From positions 93,196 through 157,195 of the forward strand of contig NZ_QEWJ01000003.1 of assembly GCF_004127215.1 (NCBI RefSeq): a stretch of DNA of 64,000 bases, in the 5' to 3' direction. Positions 57,362 through 64,000 of the stretch are shown here, in pieces (position 1 is the stretch's first letter; every line of letters begins with the position of its first letter). A program made the translations under genes and the position numbers. Source of the stretch: Streptococcus oralis (lineage in GTDB: Bacteria; Bacillota; Bacilli; Lactobacillales; Streptococcaceae). The notes beneath the pieces are model-generated. The model worked only from the letters and a program-made list of their open reading frames with translations. It was not told the origin of the DNA and made no database searches.

Positions 57362-59398
57362 TTATTTAGTATTGATTTGGTTAAAACGAGCGAGCTTAGC
57401 TGCTTTCTTGGTTAGTTGTGACAAGATGGCCAAACGATTTTGACGAATATCTTGATCTTCGGCCATTACCATGGTATTTTCAAAGAAAGCATCAATAACT
57501 GGACTGAGCGCAAAGAGTTGTTCTAATTGCTGGCTTGCCGTTCCTGATAAAACTAATGATTCTACTGCCTCTGCCAAAGCTTTTTCTTCCTCATTCTCAA
57601 AGAGGGCAGGATCAATCATGTCAGAACCTTCTGCCTTCTCAGCCAAGTTAAAGGCACGTGAGAGAGATTCAACTGACGATTTGAAATCTTCTTTCTTGCT
57701 TGCTTCTACGAGAGCATTTGCCGCTTCCAACATATCCGCCACAACAAAATTTGAACTTGCAAGGACTGCTTCCTTAATGTCTTTTGGAGTAGAACCCATC
57801 ATCTTATCGACACGAGCCTTGATAAAGTCCATGACCTCTGCTTTGTTTTCATAAGTCAAGCTGTCGAATTTCAAAGCATAAAGGCTATCAATGAGCTCAT
57901 CCATGGCAATGTGCCAACCAAAGGCATCCAAGATACGAACAACACCTTGAGTCGCACGACGAAGAGCATAAGGGTCATTAGAACCTGATGGAATCAAACC
58001 TACTGAGAAGAAACTCAAAATCGTATCCAATTTGTCTGCAATGGCTAGAATGGCTCCAACCTTGCTCTCTGGAAGTTCACCTTCGGCTGATGTAGGCATG
58101 TAGTGTTCACGAATAGCAGCTGCAACTGCTGGAGTTTCTCCAGCAAGAAGGGCATATTTCTCACCCATAATTCCTTGAAGTTCATCAAACTCACCAACCA
58201 TCCCCGTCAACAAGTCAAACTTGTAAATGGCTGCTGCACGAGCAAGGTCAACCGTTTCATCCACTGACAAACCAGCTTTTTCTGCCAAGAGAATAGCAAT
58301 CTGACCAGTACGAATCATGTGTTCACGAAGAGAACCAATCTTTTCATGGAAGGTGACGTTGTTTAATTTTTCAACAAGGTCAGAAATAACCAATTTTTGG
58401 TCCTCACGCCAGAAGAATTCCCCGTCTTCTAAGCGGGCAACTAAGACTTTTTCATTTCCTTTGATAACATTTTCCAAATGCTCTGCGTTTCCGTTACGAA
58501 CAGAAATAAAGTTTGGCAAGAGTTTTCCATCTTGATCACGGACAACAAAATAACGTTGGTGTTCCTTCATCGAAGTCACCAAAACTTCTTCTGGAACGTC
58601 AAGGTATTTGGCGTCAAAACTTCCCATGAAGGCAGTTGGGTATTCAACCAAGTTCAAGACTTCATTAAGTAAGTCTGCATCAATGTCGATACGTACACCA
58701 TGTTTTGCCTCGATTGCTTTGATTTGGTCAACAATCATTTGCTCACGTTCACGTGGATCTGCGATTACAAACTGTGCACGAAGGTCTTCTTCGTAGCTCA
58801 CTGCTGACTGAATCTTGGTTTCTTGTCCCAAGAATCGATGACCACGACTCACACGCCCCCCCTTGATATCAAGGAAGTCTAAGTCAAACTCTTGCTCGTC
58901 CAAAAGTACAGTCAAAGTGTGAACAGGACGGATGTATTCAAAGCTGTTGTTTGCCCAATGCATGCTGACAGGGAAAGTTAGGGATTTCAAGACATCCACG
59001 ACACCAGGAATGATAGATTCAACTGATTGACCAACCTCTTCCTTGGTAACATAGACATATTCTTCACCCTTGATTTCACGGAATTCAATATCTTCAACCG
59101 TCAAGCCTTTCCCACGGACAAATCCTTGAGCCGCTTTGGTGAAGTTCCCATCACCATCCAAGGCAATTTTCTTTGCTGGTCCCTTAAAATCTTCTGTCAA
59201 ATCAGACTGTTTATCTGCAAGACCAGTCACACGAACAGCCAAACGACATGGTGTTGAGAATGTCTGAATAGCTTCAAAAGACAGACGGTTTTCCTTGAGG
59301 AAGGCTGCCATTTTTTCACCTAGTTGTTTTTCACTTGGAGTTACTACGTAGGCTGGTAACTCTTCAAGACCGAGTTCTACTAATAAGTTTTTTGTCAT
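57362..59398 (-). CDS. glyS: Glycyl-tRNA synthetase beta subunit
   Basis: 678 residues starting [18 protein letters not shown], with '[14 protein letters not shown]', an HD-like region and a C-terminal anticodon-binding region (about 570-678). In the bacterial alpha2-beta2 enzyme it binds tRNA-Gly. It lies 211 bases after glyQ; the gap holds two hairpins. Confidence 0.96.
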   Translation of the reverse strand: MTKNLLVELGLEELPAYVVTPSEKQLGEKMAAFLKENRLSFEAIQTFSTPCRLAVRVTGLADKQSDLTEDFKGPAKKIALDGDGNFTKAAQGFVRGKGLTVEDIEFREIKGEEYVYVTKEEVGQSVESIIPGVVDVLKSLTFPVSMHWANNSFEYIRPVHTLTVLLDEQEFDLDFLDIKGGRVSRGHRFLGQETKIQSAVSYEEDLRAQFVIADPREREQMIVDQIKAIEAKHGVRIDIDADLLNEVLNLVEYPTAFMGSFDAKYLDVPEEVLVTSMKEHQRYFVVRDQDGKLLPNFISVRNGNAEHLENVIKGNEKVLVARLEDGEFFWREDQKLVISDLVEKLNNVTFHEKIGSLREHMIRTGQIAILLAEKAGLSVDETVDLARAAAIYKFDLLTGMVGEFDELQGIMGEKYALLAGETPAVAAAIREHYMPTSAEGELPESKVGAILAIADKLDTILSFFSVGLIPSGSNDPYALRRATQGVVRILDAFGWHIAMDELIDSLYALKFDSLTYENKAEVMDFIKARVDKMMGSTPKDIKEAVLASSNFVVADMLEAANALVEASKKEDFKSSVESLSRAFNLAEKAEGSDMIDPALFENEEEKALAEAVESLVLSGTASQQLEQLFALSPVIDAFFENTMVMAEDQDIRQNRLAILSQLTKKAAKLARFNQINTK

Positions 59399-59484
59399 GT
59401 TTTTTCTCCGAAAGGTATCTTTTTATTTTCCAGTTTGCCTTATGTGATTGGCACGCAAGCAACCGACTTCGTCGTTTCATTGCT

Positions 59485-59541
59485 AAAATTGGAGCCAACA
59501 GTCTCCAATTTTGCCTAGTATCCTTAGCTTCACTAAGGATA
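59485..59541. repeat. Two perfect hairpins between glyQ and glyS
   Basis: AAAATTGGAG with CTCCAATTTT (59485-59512, 8-nt loop) and TATCCTTAG with CTAAGGATA (59519-59541, 5-nt loop) stand 6 bases apart. Neither has a T run typical of a terminator on the minus strand. They may be mRNA processing or stabilising elements, or a small intergenic repeat. Confidence 0.6.
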
Positions 59542-59609
59542 CCTTCATCACTGCGGCAACTGGCTCAGGGCTTACTCTGTTCGCCCATTTTCGTAATTTG
59601 TCACTCTCT

Positions 59610-60527
59610 TTATTCTGCGTCTTCTGCTAAGAGTTTAGCTCGTGTTTCTTCATCTAATAGCGGGTAGCCTAGGCGTTTGCGTTCTGCGACAAAGGTTTTG
59701 GCTACGACACGGGCCAAGTTACGGATACGAGCGATATAGCCTGCACGCTCTGTTACAGATACCGCACCACGCGCATCAAGCAGGTTAAAGGTGTGTGAAC
59801 ATTTGAGAACATAGTCATAGGCAGGGTGTACCAAGCCTTCTTCTAAGGCACGACCGGCTTCTTTTTCAAACTTATCAAAGTTTTCTAGCAACATTTCTTG
59901 GTCCGAAATTTCAAATGAATATTTTGAATGCTCGTACTCAGGCTGGATGAAGATTTCTCCGTATTTTACACCATCAGCCCATTCGATATCATAGACAGAA
60001 TCTACTTCCTGAATATAAGAAGCCAAGCGTTCCAAACCATAAGTAACTTCCGCAGTCACAGGACCAGTTGCCAATCCACCAACTTGTTGGAAATAAGTGA
60101 ACTGAGTGATTTCCATCCCATCAAGCCAAACTTCCCAACCAAGACCAGCTGAACCAGTTGATGGATTTTCCCAGTTGTCCTCAACGAAACGAATATCGTG
60201 TTCCAAAGGATTGATGCCCAATTTTTCCAAAGACTCAAGGTAAAGTTCTTGAATGTTTGATGGAGAAGGCTTCATCACTACTTGGAATTGGTGGTGTTGG
60301 TAAAGACGGTTAGGATTCTCCCCATAGCGACCGTCAGCAGGACGACGTGACGGCTCTACATAAGCCGCATTCCATGGCTCAGGTCCGATAGCACGAAGGA
60401 AAGTGTACGGACTCATTGTTCCCGCACCTTTTTCATTGTCATAAGCCTGCATGAGCATACAACCTTGGTCATTCCAAAATTGTTGCAAAGTCAAAATAAT
60501 TTCTTGAAATGTTAATTTCTTAGACAT
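59610..60527 (-). CDS. glyQ: Glycyl-tRNA synthetase alpha subunit
   Basis: 305 residues starting [22 protein letters not shown], with '[32 protein letters not shown]' (class II motif 2 region) and '[12 protein letters not shown]' (motif 3). It carries the adenylation and transfer site. It lies downstream of the T-box leader and the GFA gene. Confidence 0.96.
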   Translation of the reverse strand: MSKKLTFQEIILTLQQFWNDQGCMLMQAYDNEKGAGTMSPYTFLRAIGPEPWNAAYVEPSRRPADGRYGENPNRLYQHHQFQVVMKPSPSNIQELYLESLEKLGINPLEHDIRFVEDNWENPSTGSAGLGWEVWLDGMEITQFTYFQQVGGLATGPVTAEVTYGLERLASYIQEVDSVYDIEWADGVKYGEIFIQPEYEHSKYSFEISDQEMLLENFDKFEKEAGRALEEGLVHPAYDYVLKCSHTFNLLDARGAVSVTERAGYIARIRNLARVVAKTFVAERKRLGYPLLDEETRAKLLAEDAE

Positions 60528-60562
60528 TGTTTACTCCTTTAATTTATATTATCTTCTTAGGT

Positions 60563-60934
60563 TTATTTATCAAGCAACCAAGAAAATGCTGGGTCCTGAA
60601 AAATATGACGTTTGGGAACAGTTTGTAAATTCTGATCGCATTCATCTATTGTTCCTAATTTCAAAGCGCAAACTTCTGGTATATTTTCTTGAGTAGTGAA
60701 AATTTGACTATGACAGTTCTGGCAATAATAACGTTGTTTCCCTGGAGATGAACTATAGGTAACCAAATTCTCTTTTCCATACAATGCCAGATTTTTGCTG
60801 CTAACTTTGGCATTAACTGTGTAGGCCGACGCAGTTGCTTTCCGACAGAATGAGCAATGGCAAAAAACTATTTCCGATAATTCTTCATCTAGAGTGTAGG
60901 TGACTGCTTTACATAAACAAGATCCTTTAATCAT
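60563..60934 (-). CDS. GFA (glutathione-dependent formaldehyde-activating-like) zinc protein
   Basis: 123 residues with zinc cysteines in 'GSCLCKAVTY', 'CHCSFCRKATASAY' and 'YYCQNCHSQIF', the GFA/Mss4-like pattern. Family members bind glutathione adducts, but most bacterial forms have no known reaction. It is the first gene after the glycine T-box and lies 35 bases before glyQ, so its level should rise when glycyl-tRNA is uncharged. Confidence 0.85.
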   Translation of the reverse strand: MIKGSCLCKAVTYTLDEELSEIVFCHCSFCRKATASAYTVNAKVSSKNLALYGKENLVTYSSSPGKQRYYCQNCHSQIFTTQENIPEVCALKLGTIDECDQNLQTVPKRHIFQDPAFSWLLDK

Positions 60935-60968
60935 TATGTTCCTTTCCTCTTGGGTATTTGACGAAACT

Positions 60969-61152
60969 CAAAAAAACCGAATTTCAACACCCAAGTCTTG
61001 CGACTAGGGGCGTCAGAAACGCGGTTCCACCCTAATTTATTACTTCATTGTTTTTAAAAATACGACAGAAAGTGCCAGTTTCTTACCTTGTCCTACTTGG
61101 CTCCCACTATCCCAAGCTCGCTTGAAGAACGCCATAAAACTTTCTTTCCTGT
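60969..61152 (-). ncRNA. T-box leader controlling the GFA-glyQ-glyS operon
   Basis: On the minus strand the leader contains the conserved T-box AGGGTGGAACCGCG (61033-61020). Downstream, AACCG...TTTC...ACGCCC can pair with GGGTGT...GAAA...CGGTT to form a long terminator followed by seven Ts (60976-60970); this uses the same AACCG as the antiterminator, so the two are exclusive. Upstream stem I sequence includes the typical GGGATAGTGGGAGCC region, and a GGC (61077-61075) followed by A fits a glycine specifier codon. Folding was not computed. Confidence 0.85.
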
Positions 61153-61157
61153 TGAAT

Positions 61158-61186
61158 ATTATATCAGAAAGGTAAGAAATTTACAA
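61158..61186 (-). promoter_or_regulatory. Promoter of the T-box operon
   Basis: TTGTAA (61186-61181), 17-base spacer, TATAAT (61163-61158). Confidence 0.82.
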
Positions 61187-61202
61187 TTCTTTTTCTTACT
61201 TT

Positions 61203-62045
61203 CTAAAAATCCATCTCATCCACACGTGGTGCGCCAGAAGTTACCGAGATAGTCTTTAAGATTTCTCGCTCTTCTTTGCTGAGTTCAATCCCAAAACAGT
61301 CAAGATTGCTCTGGATACGAGAGGCAGTCACGGACTTAGGTAGAGGTAAGAATCCTTCTGCCAAACTCCAAGCCAAGGCGATTTGAGCCACTGATTTCCC
61401 ATGCTTAGCAGCAATTTCTTGGACTTCTTTCTTGTCAAACAACTCTCCTTGTCCAAAAGGTCCCCAGGCCTCTAGGAGAATGTCTTTCTCTCTACAGTAG
61501 TCAACCACTTCCTCTTGATAAACTCCTGGTGCCAAGCGCACCTGATTGACCGCTGGAATGATTCTTGCTGTTTCTAGCAAAGCATCCAAATGCTTGGGAA
61601 GGAAATTACTAACTCCGATAGCACGGATTTTGCCTTCTTGGTAAAGGTCCTCCATCGCTCTCCAGACTTCAGCATTGCGAGTTTCCCATGCGTCATTTTC
61701 TCTTAGTGGTTTTGGATTTGGCCAATGGATAAGGTACAAATCTAGATAGTCCAAGGTTAGTTTTTCCATTGATTGCTCAAAAGCTTGGCGAGCTTCTTCA
61801 TAGCTGTGATTGGTGTTCCAGAGTTTGGTTGTTACAAAGATTTCTTGGCGTGGAATACCGCTATCTCGAATAGCGCGACCAACACTCTCCTCATTTTTGT
61901 AGATAGCTGCAGTATCGATATGACGGTAACCAGCCTTCAAAGCTTCTAAAACAGCTTGGTAGGCCACTTCTCCATTTTCAGCTTTCCAGGTTCCAAATCC
62001 TAAAACTGGGATTGAAACTCCGTTATTAAGGGTATAAGATTTCAT
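61203..62045 (-). CDS. Aldo/keto reductase
   Basis: 280 residues of the AKR5-like group. Catalytic Asp/Tyr in 'YRHIDTAAIYKNEESVG', Lys in 'FVTTKLWN', His in 'YLIHWPNP', and the NADPH-binding end 'LPLPKSVTASRIQSNLDCF'. It reduces aldehydes or ketones such as methylglyoxal; the natural substrate is unknown. Single gene with GGAAAGG before the ATG. Confidence 0.9.
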   Translation of the reverse strand: MKSYTLNNGVSIPVLGFGTWKAENGEVAYQAVLEALKAGYRHIDTAAIYKNEESVGRAIRDSGIPRQEIFVTTKLWNTNHSYEEARQAFEQSMEKLTLDYLDLYLIHWPNPKPLRENDAWETRNAEVWRAMEDLYQEGKIRAIGVSNFLPKHLDALLETARIIPAVNQVRLAPGVYQEEVVDYCREKDILLEAWGPFGQGELFDKKEVQEIAAKHGKSVAQIALAWSLAEGFLPLPKSVTASRIQSNLDCFGIELSKEEREILKTISVTSGAPRVDEMDF

Positions 62046-62124
62046 CGTTTTTCCTTTCCATGTGAAGAAAATCTAAAGAAACAAAGCCAGATTAACAGAG
62101 GCATGTCTCTTTAGATTTTGATAG

Positions 62125-63516
62125 TTATTGATCACGGTCATAATACATTTCGTGAGCTTTCAATCGAGAATTCAGCAATTCCGGAACAGTCACAAATGTA
62201 TAACCTTGCTCTTTTAGATATTCTATAATCTTTGGAAGAGCATTAACTGTAGCGCCATGAATATCATGCATAAGAACAATCGATCCATTACGAACTTGAT
62301 GCTGAATCTCTGTTAAAATAGCTGTTTCATTCTTACTCTTCCAGTCCAAACTATCCACATTCCACATAATAAAGCTCAAGTCCAGACTGTTACGGATATC
62401 ATCAGTAATGGCACCATAAGGCGGACGCATGAGTTTAGAACTCGATCCTAAAACCTTGGTCAAGGCATCTTCTGTATCCGTGATTTGCTTTTTAGCATCT
62501 TCAAGAGTCAATTTTGAAAGCACTGGATGATCCCAGCTATGGTTTCCCACAACATGTCCTTCTGATTTCATTCGTTTCAGAAGATCCTCATTTCCTGCGA
62601 TGTTTTTGCCAAGTACAAAGAAGGTTGCCTTTACACCGTACTTAGCCAAGGTATCCAAAGCTTGTGTAGTTGTAGATGGATTTGGGCCATCATCAAAAGT
62701 CAAGGCTACAACTTTTTTATTTTTTTGTACAAAGTAAGCTTGGTAGAGCTCAGCATCCTTTTCTAATAGATAAGAAGACTCCAATACATCAAAGAAACTG
62801 GATATTGGTAGAGCAATTTCCTCCAGAGTCTCTCCTGGATTGGCAGGATAAAGGATGATTTGACTATCTTTATAATCAAAGCTCCATGATGCCAGATCTT
62901 GGTCTGTAAAGTTTTTTAGAACCTGATCAATTTTTGTCTGGTCAAGTTTCTTATCTTCTAGAGTTGATTTGATTTGACTCAGCAGGAGTTCCTTAGCTTT
63001 GCTAGCATCTTTGAAAAGTTGACTAAGAGTAAAAAGTTTACCATCTTCTGTCAAGTAAACTTTCCCCAAAGACGTCTTTTCTTTTTCTTCAACCTTTGTT
63101 GCAGACAAATCGTAGACTTGCTTAGTAATATTACGAGCAACAACTCCCTTTAAAACAGGATCTAATTGCTCGGTATAATAAAAGACCAAATCTTCTTTAT
63201 CTTCCAGCTTTTCTTTAATATCCTGGTTGATTTTTTCTCTAACAGGCGCAATGACTTCCTCTCCTTGAAGAGGATAATAGGCAATTACCTCAGCTTGACC
63301 TTTTCGGAAATGGTCTTTCTGACTGCCTGCGTTGAATTGTTGGTCTTTTTCGTTTTTTAAGGCTTCAATTTTTTGTTCATAGGATTGTTTCTGTAGAATC
63401 TTGTGACCAATCACGCCACCTAGGCAGATCATAACAAGACTTAAAATACCTACTAAAACAAGTAATACATTTCTCTTTTTATCGTGGGAAGCACGCTTCT
63501 CTCTATTTTTTCTCAT
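62125..63516 (-). CDS. pgdA: Peptidoglycan N-acetylglucosamine deacetylase
   Basis: 463 residues: a cytoplasmic basic start, one membrane anchor (about 18-40), a long N-terminal region (RsiV-like, about 50-260) and a NodB deacetylase domain with the metal and catalytic residues in '[11 protein letters not shown]', '[13 protein letters not shown]', 'LMRPPYGA' and '[10 protein letters not shown]'. PgdA removes acetyl groups from GlcNAc of the wall and gives lysozyme resistance. The ATG lies 6 bases after a -10 box and lacks a ribosome binding site, so the message may be leaderless. Confidence 0.93.
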   Translation of the reverse strand: MRKNREKRASHDKKRNVLLVLVGILSLVMICLGGVIGHKILQKQSYEQKIEALKNEKDQQFNAGSQKDHFRKGQAEVIAYYPLQGEEVIAPVREKINQDIKEKLEDKEDLVFYYTEQLDPVLKGVVARNITKQVYDLSATKVEEKEKTSLGKVYLTEDGKLFTLSQLFKDASKAKELLLSQIKSTLEDKKLDQTKIDQVLKNFTDQDLASWSFDYKDSQIILYPANPGETLEEIALPISSFFDVLESSYLLEKDAELYQAYFVQKNKKVVALTFDDGPNPSTTTQALDTLAKYGVKATFFVLGKNIAGNEDLLKRMKSEGHVVGNHSWDHPVLSKLTLEDAKKQITDTEDALTKVLGSSSKLMRPPYGAITDDIRNSLDLSFIMWNVDSLDWKSKNETAILTEIQHQVRNGSIVLMHDIHGATVNALPKIIEYLKEQGYTFVTVPELLNSRLKAHEMYYDRDQ

Positions 63517-63522
63517 ATTCTT

Positions 63523-63551
63523 ATCATATCAAATCCAGACCATAATTTCAA
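63523..63551 (-). promoter_or_regulatory. pgdA promoter
   Basis: TTGAAA (63551-63546), 17-base spacer ending in TGA, TATGAT (63528-63523). It ends 6 bases before the pgdA start codon. Confidence 0.75.
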
Positions 63552-63606
63552 TGATAAACAGGTATTCTACTCTTTAAAAAATGATAACAAAAAAGCCTAG
63601 ACAATC

Positions 63607-64000
63607 TGTACTGACCCCAAAAAGTTAGACAATTAATTTATCCGAAGGATTTAGTTCTGTATTGCACAGGACTGAGTCCTTTTAGTTTTATCTTAATTCG
63701 TTTATTGTTGTAGTAATCAATGTAGTCCACAATAGCTTGTTCCAATTGGTTAAGCGACTGAAATGACTTCTCATAACCATAAAACATCTCAGACTTAAGA
63801 ATACCAAAGAAGGACTCCATCATACCATTGTCTGGGCTGTTGCCCTTGTGTGACATGGATGCTTGAATTCCCCTACTCTCTAGGAACCGATGATAAGAAT
63901 CGTGTTGGTATTGCCAGCCTTGGTCGCTGTGTAAAATAGTATTCTCATAGTGTTTCTCTGTGAAGGCCTGTTCCAACATGACTTTCACTTGTTCTAAGTT
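63607..64000 (-). mobile_element. 3' end of an IS3-family insertion sequence, cut by the window edge
   Basis: The element ends near 63607 with TGTACTGACCCCAAAAAGTTAG. Degenerate copies of this end occur at 4495-4519 and 44444-44464. The rest of the element lies beyond the window. Confidence 0.75.
63638..64000 (-). CDS. IS3-family transposase OrfB, partial (C-terminal part)
   Basis: About 120 residues of the DDE integrase domain, open to the window end. It shows the catalytic Asp in 'ILHSDQGWQYQH', 'SHKGNSPDNGMMESFFGILKSEMF' with the catalytic Glu, and the C-terminal 'YIDYYNNKRIKIKLKGLSPVQYR'. This is the IS150-like group of IS3. The ATG at 63988 is internal; the true start, and OrfA with its frameshift, are outside the window. 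Intactness cannot be judged. Confidence 0.85.
   Translation of the reverse strand, partial: NLEQVKVMLEQAFTEKHYENTILHSDQGWQYQHDSYHRFLESRGIQASMSHKGNSPDNGMMESFFGILKSEMFYGYEKSFQSLNQLEQAIVDYIDYYNNKRIKIKLKGLSPVQYRTKSFG

Overview
The window reads as chromosome of a Mitis-group Streptococcus (S. mitis / S. oralis type, close to S. pneumoniae). Reasons: low-GC codon use with strong Shine-Dalgarno sites; a choline-binding phosphorylcholine esterase beside several LicD genes; GtfA/GtfB of the accessory-Sec glycosylation type; a shikimate operon ending in pheA and an LCP (psr) gene; a water-forming NADH oxidase; PgdA; and fragments of IS3, IS30 and IS200 elements. Species cannot be settled from sequence alone. 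No rRNA, tRNA or CRISPR array was seen.

Layout. 1-4.2 kb: a DUF3397 membrane protein, then gtfB-gtfA and a DivIVA-like coiled-coil gene on the minus strand. 4.4-12.05 kb: an accessory defence island on the minus strand. It holds IS and gene debris, then a promoter with a leader made of two palindromic repeats, a LlaGI/LlaBIII-like single-polypeptide restriction-modification enzyme split by a frameshift at an A7 tract, and a two-gene CBASS unit (membrane-NUDIX effector plus CD-NTase with a C-terminal AGS-C sensor). 12.2-22.4 kb: core genes (rplJ-rplL with an L10 leader, an amidohydrolase, a heterodimeric ABC exporter, msrAB, hom-thrB, mecA). 22.5-31.4 kb: a teichoic-acid/phosphocholine cluster (flippase, Pce-like esterase, LicD, a polymerase-like protein fused to LicD, a GT2 transferase and another LicD). 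31.6-41.9 kb: psr, pheA, aroK, aroA, ylbF-like, tyrA, aroC, aroB, aroE, aroD and an rRNA methyltransferase-like gene. 42.2-45.2 kb: a CcpA-controlled cytoplasmic alpha-amylase, a patch of IS remnants and rlmB. 45.3-52.3 kb: trxB, an amino-acid ABC transporter, ogt, small genes and pdxST. 52.5-57 kb: nox diverging from an apbE - flavin reductase - flavin reductase operon. 57-64 kb: a DUF896 gene, a T-box-controlled GFA-glyQ-glyS operon, an aldo/keto reductase, pgdA and the end of an IS3-family element that runs off the window.

The most notable points are: (1) the restriction-modification plus CBASS operon, whose first gene is broken at a homopolymer and whose leader is two tandem perfect palindromes; (2) a flavin reductase whose Gly/Ala/Asp-rich tail carries two copies of the ApbE flavinylation motif, two genes downstream of a cytosolic ApbE; (3) the joining of phosphocholine-adding genes and a phosphocholine-removing esterase in one cluster; (4) three genes with excellent promoters whose -10 box lies only 6-7 nt before the start codon, suggesting leaderless mRNAs. 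All functions are read from sequence motifs and family knowledge; no search was run.
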